From positions 434,001-498,000 of the forward strand of contig NZ_CP097478.1 of NCBI RefSeq assembly GCF_024029915.1: DNA of 64,000 nucleotides, given 5' to 3'. Origin of the DNA: Fructilactobacillus ixorae. Its GTDB lineage: Bacteria; Bacillota; Bacilli; Lactobacillales; Lactobacillaceae. The notes beneath the pieces were generated by a model. That model was not told the DNA's origin. It saw only the letters and a list, made by a program, of their open reading frames with translations, and did no database searches. The translations under genes and the position numbers were made by a program. Positions 41,381 to 48,772 of this stretch are shown piece by piece (the stretch's first letter is position 1; each line of letters starts with the position of its first letter).

Positions 41381-42007
41381 ATGAAAATTCAACTTGCAAT
41401 TGATTTAGAAGATGTCAACGGAGCCATCAAGTTAATCGATCAGACTAAGGACAGTATTGATATTTTTGAATACGGTACTCCATTGGTAATTAACTTTGGC
41501 TTGGAGGGACTAGCTAAGATTAGAAAGCAATTTCCAGACATTACCTTACTAGCGGACCTAAAGATTATGGACGTCGCTTCCTACGAAGTTGACCAAGCCT
41601 TTAAGTACGGTGCTGATATCACCACGATTTTAGGGGTTGCTGAAGATCAATCCATCAAGGATGCCGTTAAGGCTGCTCACGAGGCCGGCAAGGAAATCTT
41701 AGTCGACATGATTGGAGTAACTGACGTTGCTAAACGGGCCCGTGAAATCGACGCAATGGGTGCTGATTACATCGGCACGCACACTGGTTATGACCTACAA
41801 GCTAAGGGGGAAACTCCATTTGCTACGTTTGCTAAGATCAAGGAAAACGTAACGCAGACTAAGACGGCCATTGCCGGTGGAATTAAGTTAGACAACGTTG
41901 ATGAAGTCAAAGCTGCTAACCCGGATCTATTGATCGTGGGTGGGGGAATCGCAACGACTGACGACCCAGCTAAGGTAGCTGCTGAATTCAAGGAAAAATT
42001 AAAGTAG
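41381..42007 (+). CDS. hxlA: 3-hexulose-6-phosphate synthase
   Basis: This 208-residue TIM-barrel enzyme of the orotidine-phosphate decarboxylase superfamily condenses formaldehyde with ribulose 5-phosphate to hexulose 6-phosphate (or runs in reverse to make ribulose 5-phosphate). The signature metal/phosphate motif LLADLKIMDV (D-x-K-x-x-D) is at about residues 56-65, followed by GADITTILGVAED and the phosphate-binding GGGIATTDDP near the C terminus. Length is normal. It pairs with hxlB 11 bases downstream. A candidate -10 (TAATAT) lies at 41327-41332, and GGGAG precedes the ATG. Confidence 0.94.
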   Translation: MKIQLAIDLEDVNGAIKLIDQTKDSIDIFEYGTPLVINFGLEGLAKIRKQFPDITLLADLKIMDVASYEVDQAFKYGADITTILGVAEDQSIKDAVKAAHEAGKEILVDMIGVTDVAKRAREIDAMGADYIGTHTGYDLQAKGETPFATFAKIKENVTQTKTAIAGGIKLDNVDEVKAANPDLLIVGGGIATTDDPAKVAAEFKEKLK

Positions 42008-42017
42008 GCGAACACGC

Positions 42018-42548
42018 ATGTGGCACACGATTCTGTCTGAATTAGCACAACAAGACGTTCCAATTGAAGCAACCGAATTAACCTTAGTGCACCAAGCACC
42101 ACGGATCTTTGTCTACGGTGGGGGGCGCTCCGGATTGGCGTTACGCGGGCTGGCAATGCGCTTAATTCAGCTCGGTAAAACGGCCTACGTAGTGGGAGAA
42201 ACGACGACTCCAGCGATCCAAGCCGGAGACCTGTTGCTGGTAGCCTCGGCCTCTGGAACTACGACTGGTACTGTGAACATCGCGACTACGGCCCACGAGG
42301 CGGGAGCTCAGCTGTGGCTATTATCAACCACGAACGATTCACCCCTCGCAAAACTGGCGGACGTGGTGACCATTTTACCTGGTAAGAGCAAGGACCGAGT
42401 GGGGTCAGAGCAAGCCTCAATTCAACCAATGGGGAGTTTATTTGAACAAGCGGTGTGGTTGTTTGGGGATGCGTTAACGTTGGCCTACATGGATTTTGCG
42501 GGTGTTGCTGAAGCAGAGATGCGCAAGCGGCACGCTAATTTAGAGTAA
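42018..42548 (+). CDS. hxlB: 6-phospho-3-hexuloisomerase
   Basis: This 176-residue SIS-domain isomerase converts hexulose 6-phosphate to fructose 6-phosphate, the second step of the ribulose monophosphate route. FVYGGGRSGLALRGLAMRL around residues 31-49 is the sugar-phosphate-binding start of the SIS fold, and VASASGTTTGTVN near residue 75 is the second phosphate loop. QPMGSLFEQAVWLFGDAL near residue 135 carries the catalytic Glu of the family. The 11-base gap after hxlA supports an operon, and a clear terminator follows. Confidence 0.93.
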   Translation: MWHTILSELAQQDVPIEATELTLVHQAPRIFVYGGGRSGLALRGLAMRLIQLGKTAYVVGETTTPAIQAGDLLLVASASGTTTGTVNIATTAHEAGAQLWLLSTTNDSPLAKLADVVTILPGKSKDRVGSEQASIQPMGSLFEQAVWLFGDALTLAYMDFAGVAEAEMRKRHANLE

Positions 42549-42562
42549 TTTAAACGTAAAGC

Positions 42563-42597
42563 AGACGATTAATCATTAGGATTAATCGTCTTTTTTA
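42563..42597 (+). terminator. Rho-independent terminator of hxlAB
   Basis: GACGATTAAT / ATTAATCGTC is followed by six T. Confidence 0.93.
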
Positions 42598-42738
42598 TGG
42601 CTTGTGAAAAGCACAGGGGTAAAAGGTTTGGTGATGGATAAAGTTTGCGTGAAAATTTAATTAGCTGATTCTAAAACAATCAAAGGTTGTTTAAAGTAAT
42701 GATTATTTAATTTATGGAGATTATGGTAAAATTCTAAT

Positions 42739-42890
42739 TGGTAACTTTCATTATCTGAAGCACTCAAATTATCGGAACACTTACACTCACATTATCCGAA
42801 GCACTCAAACTATTTCTGAGCCATTCAGAAATGAAGCGTTACCAACTGGGAAAGCCCCACTGACGTTAGTTAGTGGGGCTTTCTTTTTGT
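42739..42890 (+). ncRNA. Candidate structured small RNA with three internal repeats
   Basis: A TGG-extended -10 box (TAAAAT, 42727-42732) stands about 7 bases before a stretch bounded by complementary ends, TTGGTAAC (42738-42745) and GTTACCAA (42838-42845). Inside lie three related repeats starting at 42750, 42768 and 42791 (ATTATCNGAA followed by C/G and CACT), then a hairpin ATTTCTGA / TCAGAAAT. A strong terminator (AAAGCCCCACT / AGTGGGGCTTT plus TTTTT) ends it near 42890. No ribosome binding site plus open frame fits. Family unknown. Confidence 0.6.
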
Positions 42891-43043
42891 AAGAAATGAT
42901 GGTGGGTAAAGGCTTACTTAATTTGATTTAAACGCTCGTAGTTTTATTGAATAAATTACTCAGGAATCATTTTCTAAGCCCGGATTGGGAAAGTGGGCTT
43001 GCAATGATAGAATAAGTATACTAAACAAATAAGGAGTTTAAGG

Positions 43044-43295
43044 ATGGAAACTAGGGTAAAGAAACAGCACCGAAAAACCTTAAAAAAATTTCTATTAGGA
43101 TTGTTATTTGTTATTCCAGTTGCCTTTTTAGTGGGCTATGAGATTGCGCAATCAGGTTATCATAATGATAAAACCGGAAAAATTATTGATGTTGCTACTG
43201 GTCAGGAAGCAACTGAAGCCGAAAAAAATGAATTTATGCAGAATCAGGAAGCACAACTGGATTATTTGAAGCGTGCAAATGAAAAAATTAACTAA
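43044..43295 (+). CDS. Small membrane protein of unknown function
   Basis: I do not recognise this 83-residue protein. It has a Lys/Arg-rich start, one hydrophobic helix (FLLGLLFVIPVAFLVGYEIA) and a polar extracytoplasmic tail. The tail contains GKIIDVATGQEATEAEKNEFM, which echoes the neighbour at 43364 (NPDGTRSYVTKAQAEQMGML): both look like a short motif with TG or DG followed by A-E-A/Q-E-x-x-x-M. The two genes may be related and co-transcribed (68 bases apart). An AAGGAG site precedes the ATG, and GATAGAATAAG upstream may be part of a promoter. Confidence 0.72.
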   Translation: METRVKKQHRKTLKKFLLGLLFVIPVAFLVGYEIAQSGYHNDKTGKIIDVATGQEATEAEKNEFMQNQEAQLDYLKRANEKIN

Positions 43296-43363
43296 ATAAA
43301 TCAAACGGAAAATTCAAATTCAAGTGACGAAGATTAAAACTGATGATGGGGGCAACATAAGGA

Positions 43364-44083
43364 ATGGAAAAACGAGTTAATTTATATCATAAGGGAAAGA
43401 AAGGCAAAATCATGATTATTGGTGTGCTGGGATTGATTTTGTTAGTTATCTGGGGAAGCTATGCATTAGCACGCTCAGAGCATAAAACAGCTACCGAGCA
43501 ACCGCGGAAACATAAAAGAGTTAAGGGAAAAAAAGCTTCGGTTCAACCAGCTAAAAAGCAGAAGGTTACGGAACAGGCTAGTCCACAAACTTCTAATGTT
43601 GCTACTGGGACGCAATCAGCTGCTGCTAACGACGATAGTTCAACGGATCAAGCAAAGATCGCACAACAAGCCGAATATAATCGGGAAAAATTTCGGAAAC
43701 AGGCCATTGATGCTCAGAACACCACCCATGCGTTGGTAACGAACCCTGATGGCACCAGAAGTTACGTGACAAAAGCTCAGGCAGAACAAATGGGAATGTT
43801 GACCACGTTGTGGGATATGGGACCCGATGGGGATTTTGTTCCAGTCTATGATTCTAAGGAACTGACGAACCAAAGTAACGATGGAAGTGCTAATAATGAA
43901 ACTCAGAATAATTCAGATGGGAATGAAGCGGATGACGACAACTATGAGGTAACTAGTAATGAAAATAATCCAGGAGTGGTGTATGTAAAAAATAAAGAAA
44001 CGGGGCAGACGACCGAAAAAGTTGGTTCAAATCCTGATTGGGATTATGTTCATGATCGACCGATTCCTAATTTGGGGAACTAA
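43364..44083 (+). CDS. Membrane-anchored protein of unknown function
   Basis: This 239-residue protein has a basic N terminus, one membrane helix (IMIIGVLGLILLVIWGSYAL) and a Lys/Gln/Ser-rich linker. The central motif TNPDGTRSYVTKAQAEQMGM around residues 124-143 is followed by an Asn/Asp-rich tail with YEVTSNENNPGVVYVKNKET near residue 194. No function is evident. Its layout (helix ending SYALAR, Lys-rich linker, Thr/Gln stretch, acidic region) resembles the protein at 33024-33851. It marks the left side of the AT-rich island that carries the Kiwa-like genes. Confidence 0.72.
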   Translation: MEKRVNLYHKGKKGKIMIIGVLGLILLVIWGSYALARSEHKTATEQPRKHKRVKGKKASVQPAKKQKVTEQASPQTSNVATGTQSAAANDDSSTDQAKIAQQAEYNREKFRKQAIDAQNTTHALVTNPDGTRSYVTKAQAEQMGMLTTLWDMGPDGDFVPVYDSKELTNQSNDGSANNETQNNSDGNEADDDNYEVTSNENNPGVVYVKNKETGQTTEKVGSNPDWDYVHDRPIPNLGN

Positions 44084-44648
44084 CTAAATTTGTTAGTATT
44101 TATATTTAAATTATTAACATTGGTATTAATTAACAATGTGATTTTTAAATCTCTATTTCATTGCTACTAATACTTTTTCAAGTAACATTAATGTAGCTAT
44201 TTCTAAAATCATTTCAAATAAGACAATGGTATTATTGATAGACTATTTTCAACATTTTTTGTATCTTATCAAGTTGGTTTTTAATGATATATTGTTTTAA
44301 ATCGAGTTCTAAAGAAAGTTCATTACCTGTAAATTAAAAAATAATACCTAAAATAAATTAGTTTGTATTATTTATTTTAATTGTAATAGCCCTTCTTTTA
44401 GCTAATGTTCTTAATTAGTGAGGTTGAATTATTATGTTCAGTAAAAATAATTTCGTTAATGACTTTTAAGACTTTTTTAAATTATGATCCTCAATGATTA
44501 TATCGTACCAAAAATAAATTATTTTTAAAAAAGTTATAACAATTCAGATGTTAAATTTCGAATTTAATACTACAGTATTATAATTATGTTATCATTCATA
44601 TAAAGTAATTTATGAAACATATAATTTTATTTTAGGGGAATATTAGTT
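44084..44648 (+). other. AT-rich 565-base stretch without genes
   Basis: Base composition drops sharply after 44083, and no frame with a start and ribosome binding site is seen. Near the right end AATACT-AC-AGTATT (44566-44579) is a palindrome that overlaps a TATAAT (44579-44584). This may be an operator and promoter for the genes that follow. AGGGGAA stands just before the ATG at 44649. Confidence 0.6.
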
Positions 44649-45560
44649 ATGGAAGATTTAAAATCAAAATATAATGAGGTTCATGAAATTTTGAATAATG
44701 GAGATATTGAGTTTTATTTGATGCATTGGACAGTAAGTCGCAAAATAGAATCAGTTTCACCAACTATATCTAAAAGCATTAAATCAAAATTTAGACAAAA
44801 TATTTTGGATTCAATAACTAAACCTTTTAATGAATTAACTGTTTCTGATTACAATATTATTGGATCAACTGATGATACTATAGAGAAAGTTGATATAAGC
44901 GAATATAAAAAAGAAATAGATGATGTTCTGAACTCACTTAAAAATCCAATGCCTAAGTATAAATTTTCTAATGACAATTTTGATTTTTTTATCTATAAAG
45001 TTACAAATGAATCCGGAACATTTTATGCTTTTTCAAAATCAAGAAGTTTAAAGAAAATTAGACAATCAATTTTTGGGCGCTTAAGTAATAAAACATTCAC
45101 GAAAATAGAAAACATGGATGATTTTATTTGTATAGATAAAAACGTTGATTTAATTCTTTATAATGGAAAAATTTATGTTTTAAACCATTTGCAATTCGAA
45201 AGAATGTTTAAAATATCAGATGAATTTCAAAAAATTGCAAAAGATTTTCTGGATAATCAACCTAAATTTAAGCAAAAAATTAAAAATTTTGAAAATTTTC
45301 AAGATGATGTATCTAAAAATAAAAATGTACAAAAAAGAATCGTAAAACTTAGCAAGAGAAATTCTTCAACTCTATTTTTAGATGATTTAAAATCAACTAG
45401 TAATATTTCTAAAAAATTTAATTTAGGATTACAGATTGATGTTAAAAATGGGAAAATAAACTATACTAGTGACCAGTTAGGGAATCTAATTAATCTTATG
45501 CAGGATTCATATTACAAAACATTACTAGGAGAAGAAGATGGAATTGATACTAGGAGATAG
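44649..45560 (+). CDS. kwaB: Kiwa anti-phage protein KwaB-like (DUF4868)
   Basis: This 303-residue soluble protein resembles KwaB, the DUF4868 effector of the two-gene Kiwa anti-phage system. The recognisable core is the block around residues 155-182 that contains DDFICIDKNVDLILYNGKIY and then NHLQFERMFKI, which matches the style of the family (fD.-.ndk.yi.n...FE..f). The N-terminal third is charged and helical, and a C-terminal helical part ends in EEDGIDTRR. Very low GC and Lys/Asn-rich codon use set it apart from the neighbours and point to acquisition by transfer. Its stop is 2 bases before the kwaA start, so the pair is coupled. The usual order is kwaA first. Confidence 0.75.
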   Translation: MEDLKSKYNEVHEILNNGDIEFYLMHWTVSRKIESVSPTISKSIKSKFRQNILDSITKPFNELTVSDYNIIGSTDDTIEKVDISEYKKEIDDVLNSLKNPMPKYKFSNDNFDFFIYKVTNESGTFYAFSKSRSLKKIRQSIFGRLSNKTFTKIENMDDFICIDKNVDLILYNGKIYVLNHLQFERMFKISDEFQKIAKDFLDNQPKFKQKIKNFENFQDDVSKNKNVQKRIVKLSKRNSSTLFLDDLKSTSNISKKFNLGLQIDVKNGKINYTSDQLGNLINLMQDSYYKTLLGEEDGIDTRR

Positions 45561-45562
45561 AT

Positions 45563-46117
45563 ATGTATAGTTTTGTTTCAATTGGCATTGATTGGATAAT
45601 TTTCATTTCATCCTGTATTCCAATTTTTATTATGATTTTTTTGAATAACATGGATGAATTTTCTTTAAATAGTTTTAAACATACTTTTGAATTAAATATG
45701 ATATTTTGGATTAGTTTACTAATTATATCAATTATTTCATTTTTTGTTTTATGTTTATGGATTAGATCTATAAAAAACACAAAAAAAGTTAGAAAAAACA
45801 CAACAACTGTCACTAACGTAAGACCGATTGATGCAGACATAATTAATTACTTTGTTACATTTATTATTCCTATACTTTCATTAAACCCTTCATCATTTCC
45901 ATCAATTGTTATGAATTTTATGTTACTATTTATCGAAGGATTATATTTAGTTAGTAATAATACTGTTTATTATAACGTTCTATTTATTATGTTTGGGTAT
46001 CATATTTATAACTTTCAAAAAAATAATATTTTAATAACTAAAAAGAATATAGATTTTTTTAATTTTGAAGATGTAAATGCGTATCAAATTTCTACAACAA
46101 ATATTTATTATATATAA
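45563..46117 (+). CDS. kwaA: Kiwa anti-phage membrane protein KwaA-like
   Basis: This 184-residue protein has four predicted membrane helices: residues about 4-27 (VSIGIDWIIFISSCIPIFIM), 46-68 (MIFWISLLIISIISFFVLCL), 95-120 and 130-150. The region after helix 2 is a basic loop (RSIKNTKKVRKNTTTV). This is the topology of KwaA, the membrane sensor of Kiwa, which detects phage injection and works with KwaB. Identification depends mainly on coupling with the DUF4868 gene, plus size and topology. The ATG at 45563 follows AGGAG within the kwaB end. Very AT-rich. A shared terminator with ssrA follows. Confidence 0.68.
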   Translation: MYSFVSIGIDWIIFISSCIPIFIMIFLNNMDEFSLNSFKHTFELNMIFWISLLIISIISFFVLCLWIRSIKNTKKVRKNTTTVTNVRPIDADIINYFVTFIIPILSLNPSSFPSIVMNFMLLFIEGLYLVSNNTVYYNVLFIMFGYHIYNFQKNNILITKKNIDFFNFEDVNAYQISTTNIYYI

Positions 46118-46139
46118 ATGTCATACACTCCTCTAAAAT

Positions 46140-46194
46140 AATTGAAAAGCGTACAAGCTAAAATTTTATTCTTTAGCTCGTACGCTTTTCAATT
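46140..46194. terminator. Bidirectional terminator between kwaA and ssrA
   Basis: A 22-base inverted repeat with one mismatch (ATTGAAAAGCGTAC-AAGCTAAA and its complement at 46172-46193) surrounds a nine-base loop. It directly abuts the 3' end of ssrA and can serve both convergent units. Confidence 0.9.
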
Positions 46195-46196
46195 AA

Positions 46197-46563
46197 TGGA
46201 GTCGGCGGGATTTGAACCCGCGTCCGAATATGTCGCCACTTGAACGTCTACACTCATAGGTTGATTATTTAAGTTTCACTTTTCATCGCGCCATTAACCA
46301 AGGCTAATATGAAAAGCTAACCTGATTAAGCTCTTCTTCCTGCCCCAGGTGGAGACAGACAAGCGTCAGTCCACTTAATTTAGGACCCAGGTCTAACCCA
46401 TGGACGAAGCTAGCTGGATCTACGTCAGCTGGTGTTTAGGCAGCTAAGGCGTAAGAATTGTTATTATTTTTTGCAGTTATAATTTAAACTGAACGATTTA
46501 ACGCATCGCAGTACGGAATGCAGTTCAAGTTCGAACCATACCCGTCGAATCCATAACGACCCC
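46197..46563 (-). ncRNA. ssrA: Transfer-messenger RNA (tmRNA)
   Basis: The minus strand begins GGGGTCGTTATGGATTCGAC, the standard tmRNA 5' end, and finishes with the T-arm and acceptor GGTTCAAATCCCGCCGACTCCA (22 bases split here as GGTTCAAATC and CCGCCGACTCCA). The tag frame at 46474-46436 reads AKNNNNSYALAA followed by TAA, a lactobacillus-type tag. The length is 367 bases. A -10-like TACAAT lies upstream on the minus strand near 46580. Confidence 0.97.
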
Positions 46564-46598
46564 GATAGATACACATTGAATTGTACCATATTTAGCCA

Positions 46599-47372
46599 TT
46601 AGATTAAATTAAAATGACGAAGCCCGTTGACAATTCCGTGATTGGTATTGGCAGTCGTCACAAATTCCGCGTGCTCCTTAACCCGGTCCCGACCGTTTTC
46701 CATTACTACTGGATGATCAACGAACTCTAACATCGGGATGTCGTTGTTCCCATCTCCAAAGGCGTAGGTGGGAATCCCGGTCAAACCAGTTGCTTCGATC
46801 AACTGTTTGATGCCACTGGCTTTGGAAGCCCCGTGGTCAACCACGTCGATACTGAAAGGGGAGTTCCGGTAGAAACTTAAGCGGTCGCCAAAGGCTGCTT
46901 CGTAAACGTCATCGAGGTCGGTGTTCGTAACAAACATCATGTCAATCGACCGTTCGTGCCAGTAGGATCGATCTACTAACTTCGGGAGGGGAGCGTGTAC
47001 AAAGGCACAGGCTTTTTTCAGTAGTTCATCGTGGCGCGAGGCCCCTTTACCAAATTGATCGAGGACCGTGATGGAATTTCCATGTTGCTTGGCAAATTCA
47101 TCGAGTTCGTCAATGGTGTGCGGATCAATCCGACGTTCAAAGAGTTCTTTGCCTTGGTAGATTCCGTGATCTCCGTTGGAGGTGATGGCGGTGTCAATCT
47201 TTGTTTTCTGTAAGGTTTCCGGAATTTCATACAGAGTCCGACCGGTGGCAATTGCGGGTAAGCCGCCTTTCGCCCGAATTTTATCCATGGCATCGGCGAC
47301 CTCATCGGTAACCTGCGAGTTTTTGTCAAAGAGGGTACTATCGAGATCAAAAAAAACTAAAAATTTGTACAT
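46599..47372 (-). CDS. Cof-type HAD hydrolase
   Basis: This 257-residue haloacid dehalogenase-type phosphatase of the Cof/IIB group probably acts on sugar phosphates or nucleotides. Motif I is FFDLDSTLF near residue 7 (Asp nucleophile and the second Asp). Motif II is ATGRT, the Lys motif lies near SKASGIKQLIE, and the acidic motif IV is FGDGNNDIPMLE near residue 200. An upstream in-frame ATG at 47414 would add 14 residues, but the ATG at 47372 has GAAAGGAG before it and gives the typical family start. The upstream option is therefore rejected. Confidence 0.9.
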   Translation of the reverse strand: MYKFLVFFDLDSTLFDKNSQVTDEVADAMDKIRAKGGLPAIATGRTLYEIPETLQKTKIDTAITSNGDHGIYQGKELFERRIDPHTIDELDEFAKQHGNSITVLDQFGKGASRHDELLKKACAFVHAPLPKLVDRSYWHERSIDMMFVTNTDLDDVYEAAFGDRLSFYRNSPFSIDVVDHGASKASGIKQLIEATGLTGIPTYAFGDGNNDIPMLEFVDHPVVMENGRDRVKEHAEFVTTANTNHGIVNGLRHFNLI

Positions 47373-47482
47373 AAAGCTACTCCTTTCAAAACAAGTTTCT
47401 ATTATAGCATTCAATAACTACTAATTGGTAATGATTCAAGTTACAATGACAATAACTACATTTAGAAAAACGAGGGAAATAC

Positions 47483-48658
47483 ATGCGAGAAGTTGAGATT
47501 ACCGGAGCAGCTGCCAGCAAAATCGAAGGTGGCTACCCGCAGTTAAGTTTAAAGGATTTAGAACACGCGAGTGATGCCACGAATAATGGTGAATGGGTAG
47601 CGTTAGTAAGGAGTGGACATTTCGTTGCAAGCGCCTATTTAGCTGAAGAGGGGCACGGTATTGGTTGGATTTTGAGTCGCAAAGCCAACCAAACCTTAGA
47701 TACAGCCTTTTTTGCGGGGCTCATGCGCCAGGCTTTTCAACGCCGCGCCCCGTTAGTGGAGCAGGGCGTGACGGCCTACCGGTTGTTTAATGGGATTGGT
47801 GACGGTCTCGGTGGTCTTACCATTGATAATTTTGCGGGGCAAGTGCTACTTACTTGGGAAAACGAGGGCTTATATCGACAACGAGAGTTGCTGCTGACTG
47901 CGTTAACTAATACGTTAGCAGAATATCAAAACCTCTATGAACTGCGCCGGGGTCAACCGACGGGGACCATCACTCCGGTGAATGATTTGGCGCCGGCGCC
48001 GGTTGCCGAACAGGTTATCTCAGAAAGCGGGACGGAATATCCAATCCAACTAACGGGAGCAAGTAAGCCCGGTCTGGAGCTGGCTTACCGACCGGTGCGT
48101 ACTCAGATTAAAAAGCATTCTCGGGCGAAGTTAACCCTGCACCTGTTGTTCGATCAGACTGGTTTTGTGACGGCGTCGCTCACGGGTGGGGCGGTGCAAA
48201 CGGAAGCTGTCGATCAGAAAAAACACGCCAAACCGGCGTTGGTAACGGCGTTAGCTGCTAATGAACTCACCACCACGATGCCGAAGGTGCGGACGATGGA
48301 CTTGCTAGGCTTCTTGGACTATGCAACTAAGCATCAGCTGCATTTTGAGCTCATCACGATTAACGTTCCCGCCTTTCTACGCAGCAAAAAGGCGACCTTT
48401 AACATTCGCAAGGATTTGAGCTCCCTGTTAACCCAGGTATTGGCGTTAACCACGAAACAGGCGGATTTGTTTATGACCACCCAAACTCCGGCAATTACGA
48501 CCAGAAGTTTCCGACAAGTAGCCCAACGAGCTTGTCAAACTTTGGGGCGGAACTTCATGGAGAAGCAAAGTTTTCAGCCCCCACGTGATTTTCCGGTTAA
48601 CCGTGAATTTCAAAAGGAAAGCCCCGTTAAAGGACTATGGTTTAAATTACAAAAGTAA
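47483..48658 (+). CDS. RlmI-like rRNA methyltransferase homologue with degenerate motifs
   Basis: This 391-residue protein has the layout of the RlmI/YwbD family (N-terminal PUA-like domain, then a Rossmann methyltransferase). Family-typical segments are YRLFNGIGDGLGGLTIDNFA near residue 95 and RSKKATFNIRKD near residue 295. The S-adenosylmethionine motif normally reads FSYTGxFS; here it is LFDQTGFVT. The DPP(S/A)F motif is replaced by NVPAF near residue 289. The fold is probably intact but activity is doubtful. It starts at ATG 47483 after GAGGGA. It stands alone, with the ROK kinase promoter just downstream. Confidence 0.75.
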   Translation: MREVEITGAAASKIEGGYPQLSLKDLEHASDATNNGEWVALVRSGHFVASAYLAEEGHGIGWILSRKANQTLDTAFFAGLMRQAFQRRAPLVEQGVTAYRLFNGIGDGLGGLTIDNFAGQVLLTWENEGLYRQRELLLTALTNTLAEYQNLYELRRGQPTGTITPVNDLAPAPVAEQVISESGTEYPIQLTGASKPGLELAYRPVRTQIKKHSRAKLTLHLLFDQTGFVTASLTGGAVQTEAVDQKKHAKPALVTALAANELTTTMPKVRTMDLLGFLDYATKHQLHFELITINVPAFLRSKKATFNIRKDLSSLLTQVLALTTKQADLFMTTQTPAITTRSFRQVAQRACQTLGRNFMEKQSFQPPRDFPVNREFQKESPVKGLWFKLQK

Positions 48659-48679
48659 GCTACGGACGGTAATTGATCT

Positions 48680-48732
48680 TTTTGTAACCGGTTACAAAAG
48701 TAATTGCAATCCCATTTGAGGAGCTTTATAAT
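48680..48732 (+). promoter_or_regulatory. 20-base palindromic operator and promoter of the sugar kinase-pgi unit
   Basis: TTTTGTAACCGGTTACAAAA (48680-48699) is a perfect palindrome. Four bases later comes -35 TTGCAA (48704-48709), 17 bases of spacing and -10 TATAAT (48727-48732). The symmetry with a central CG is typical of LacI/GalR-family operators. Confidence 0.8.
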
Positions 48733-48772
48733 TAAAGTAATTATTGAATTGTCGTCCAAGGAGGATAAGACT

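Noticed and set aside
44084..44648. Possible hidden genes or integrase remnants in the AT-rich gap
   Set aside because: I found no frame with a start codon, ribosome binding site and sensible composition, and no recognisable recombinase motif.
46200..46240. A tRNA gene on the minus strand (T-arm-like sequence)
   Set aside because: The T-arm and acceptor belong to tmRNA; the rest of a tRNA cloverleaf is absent and the tag frame and 5' end of ssrA are present.
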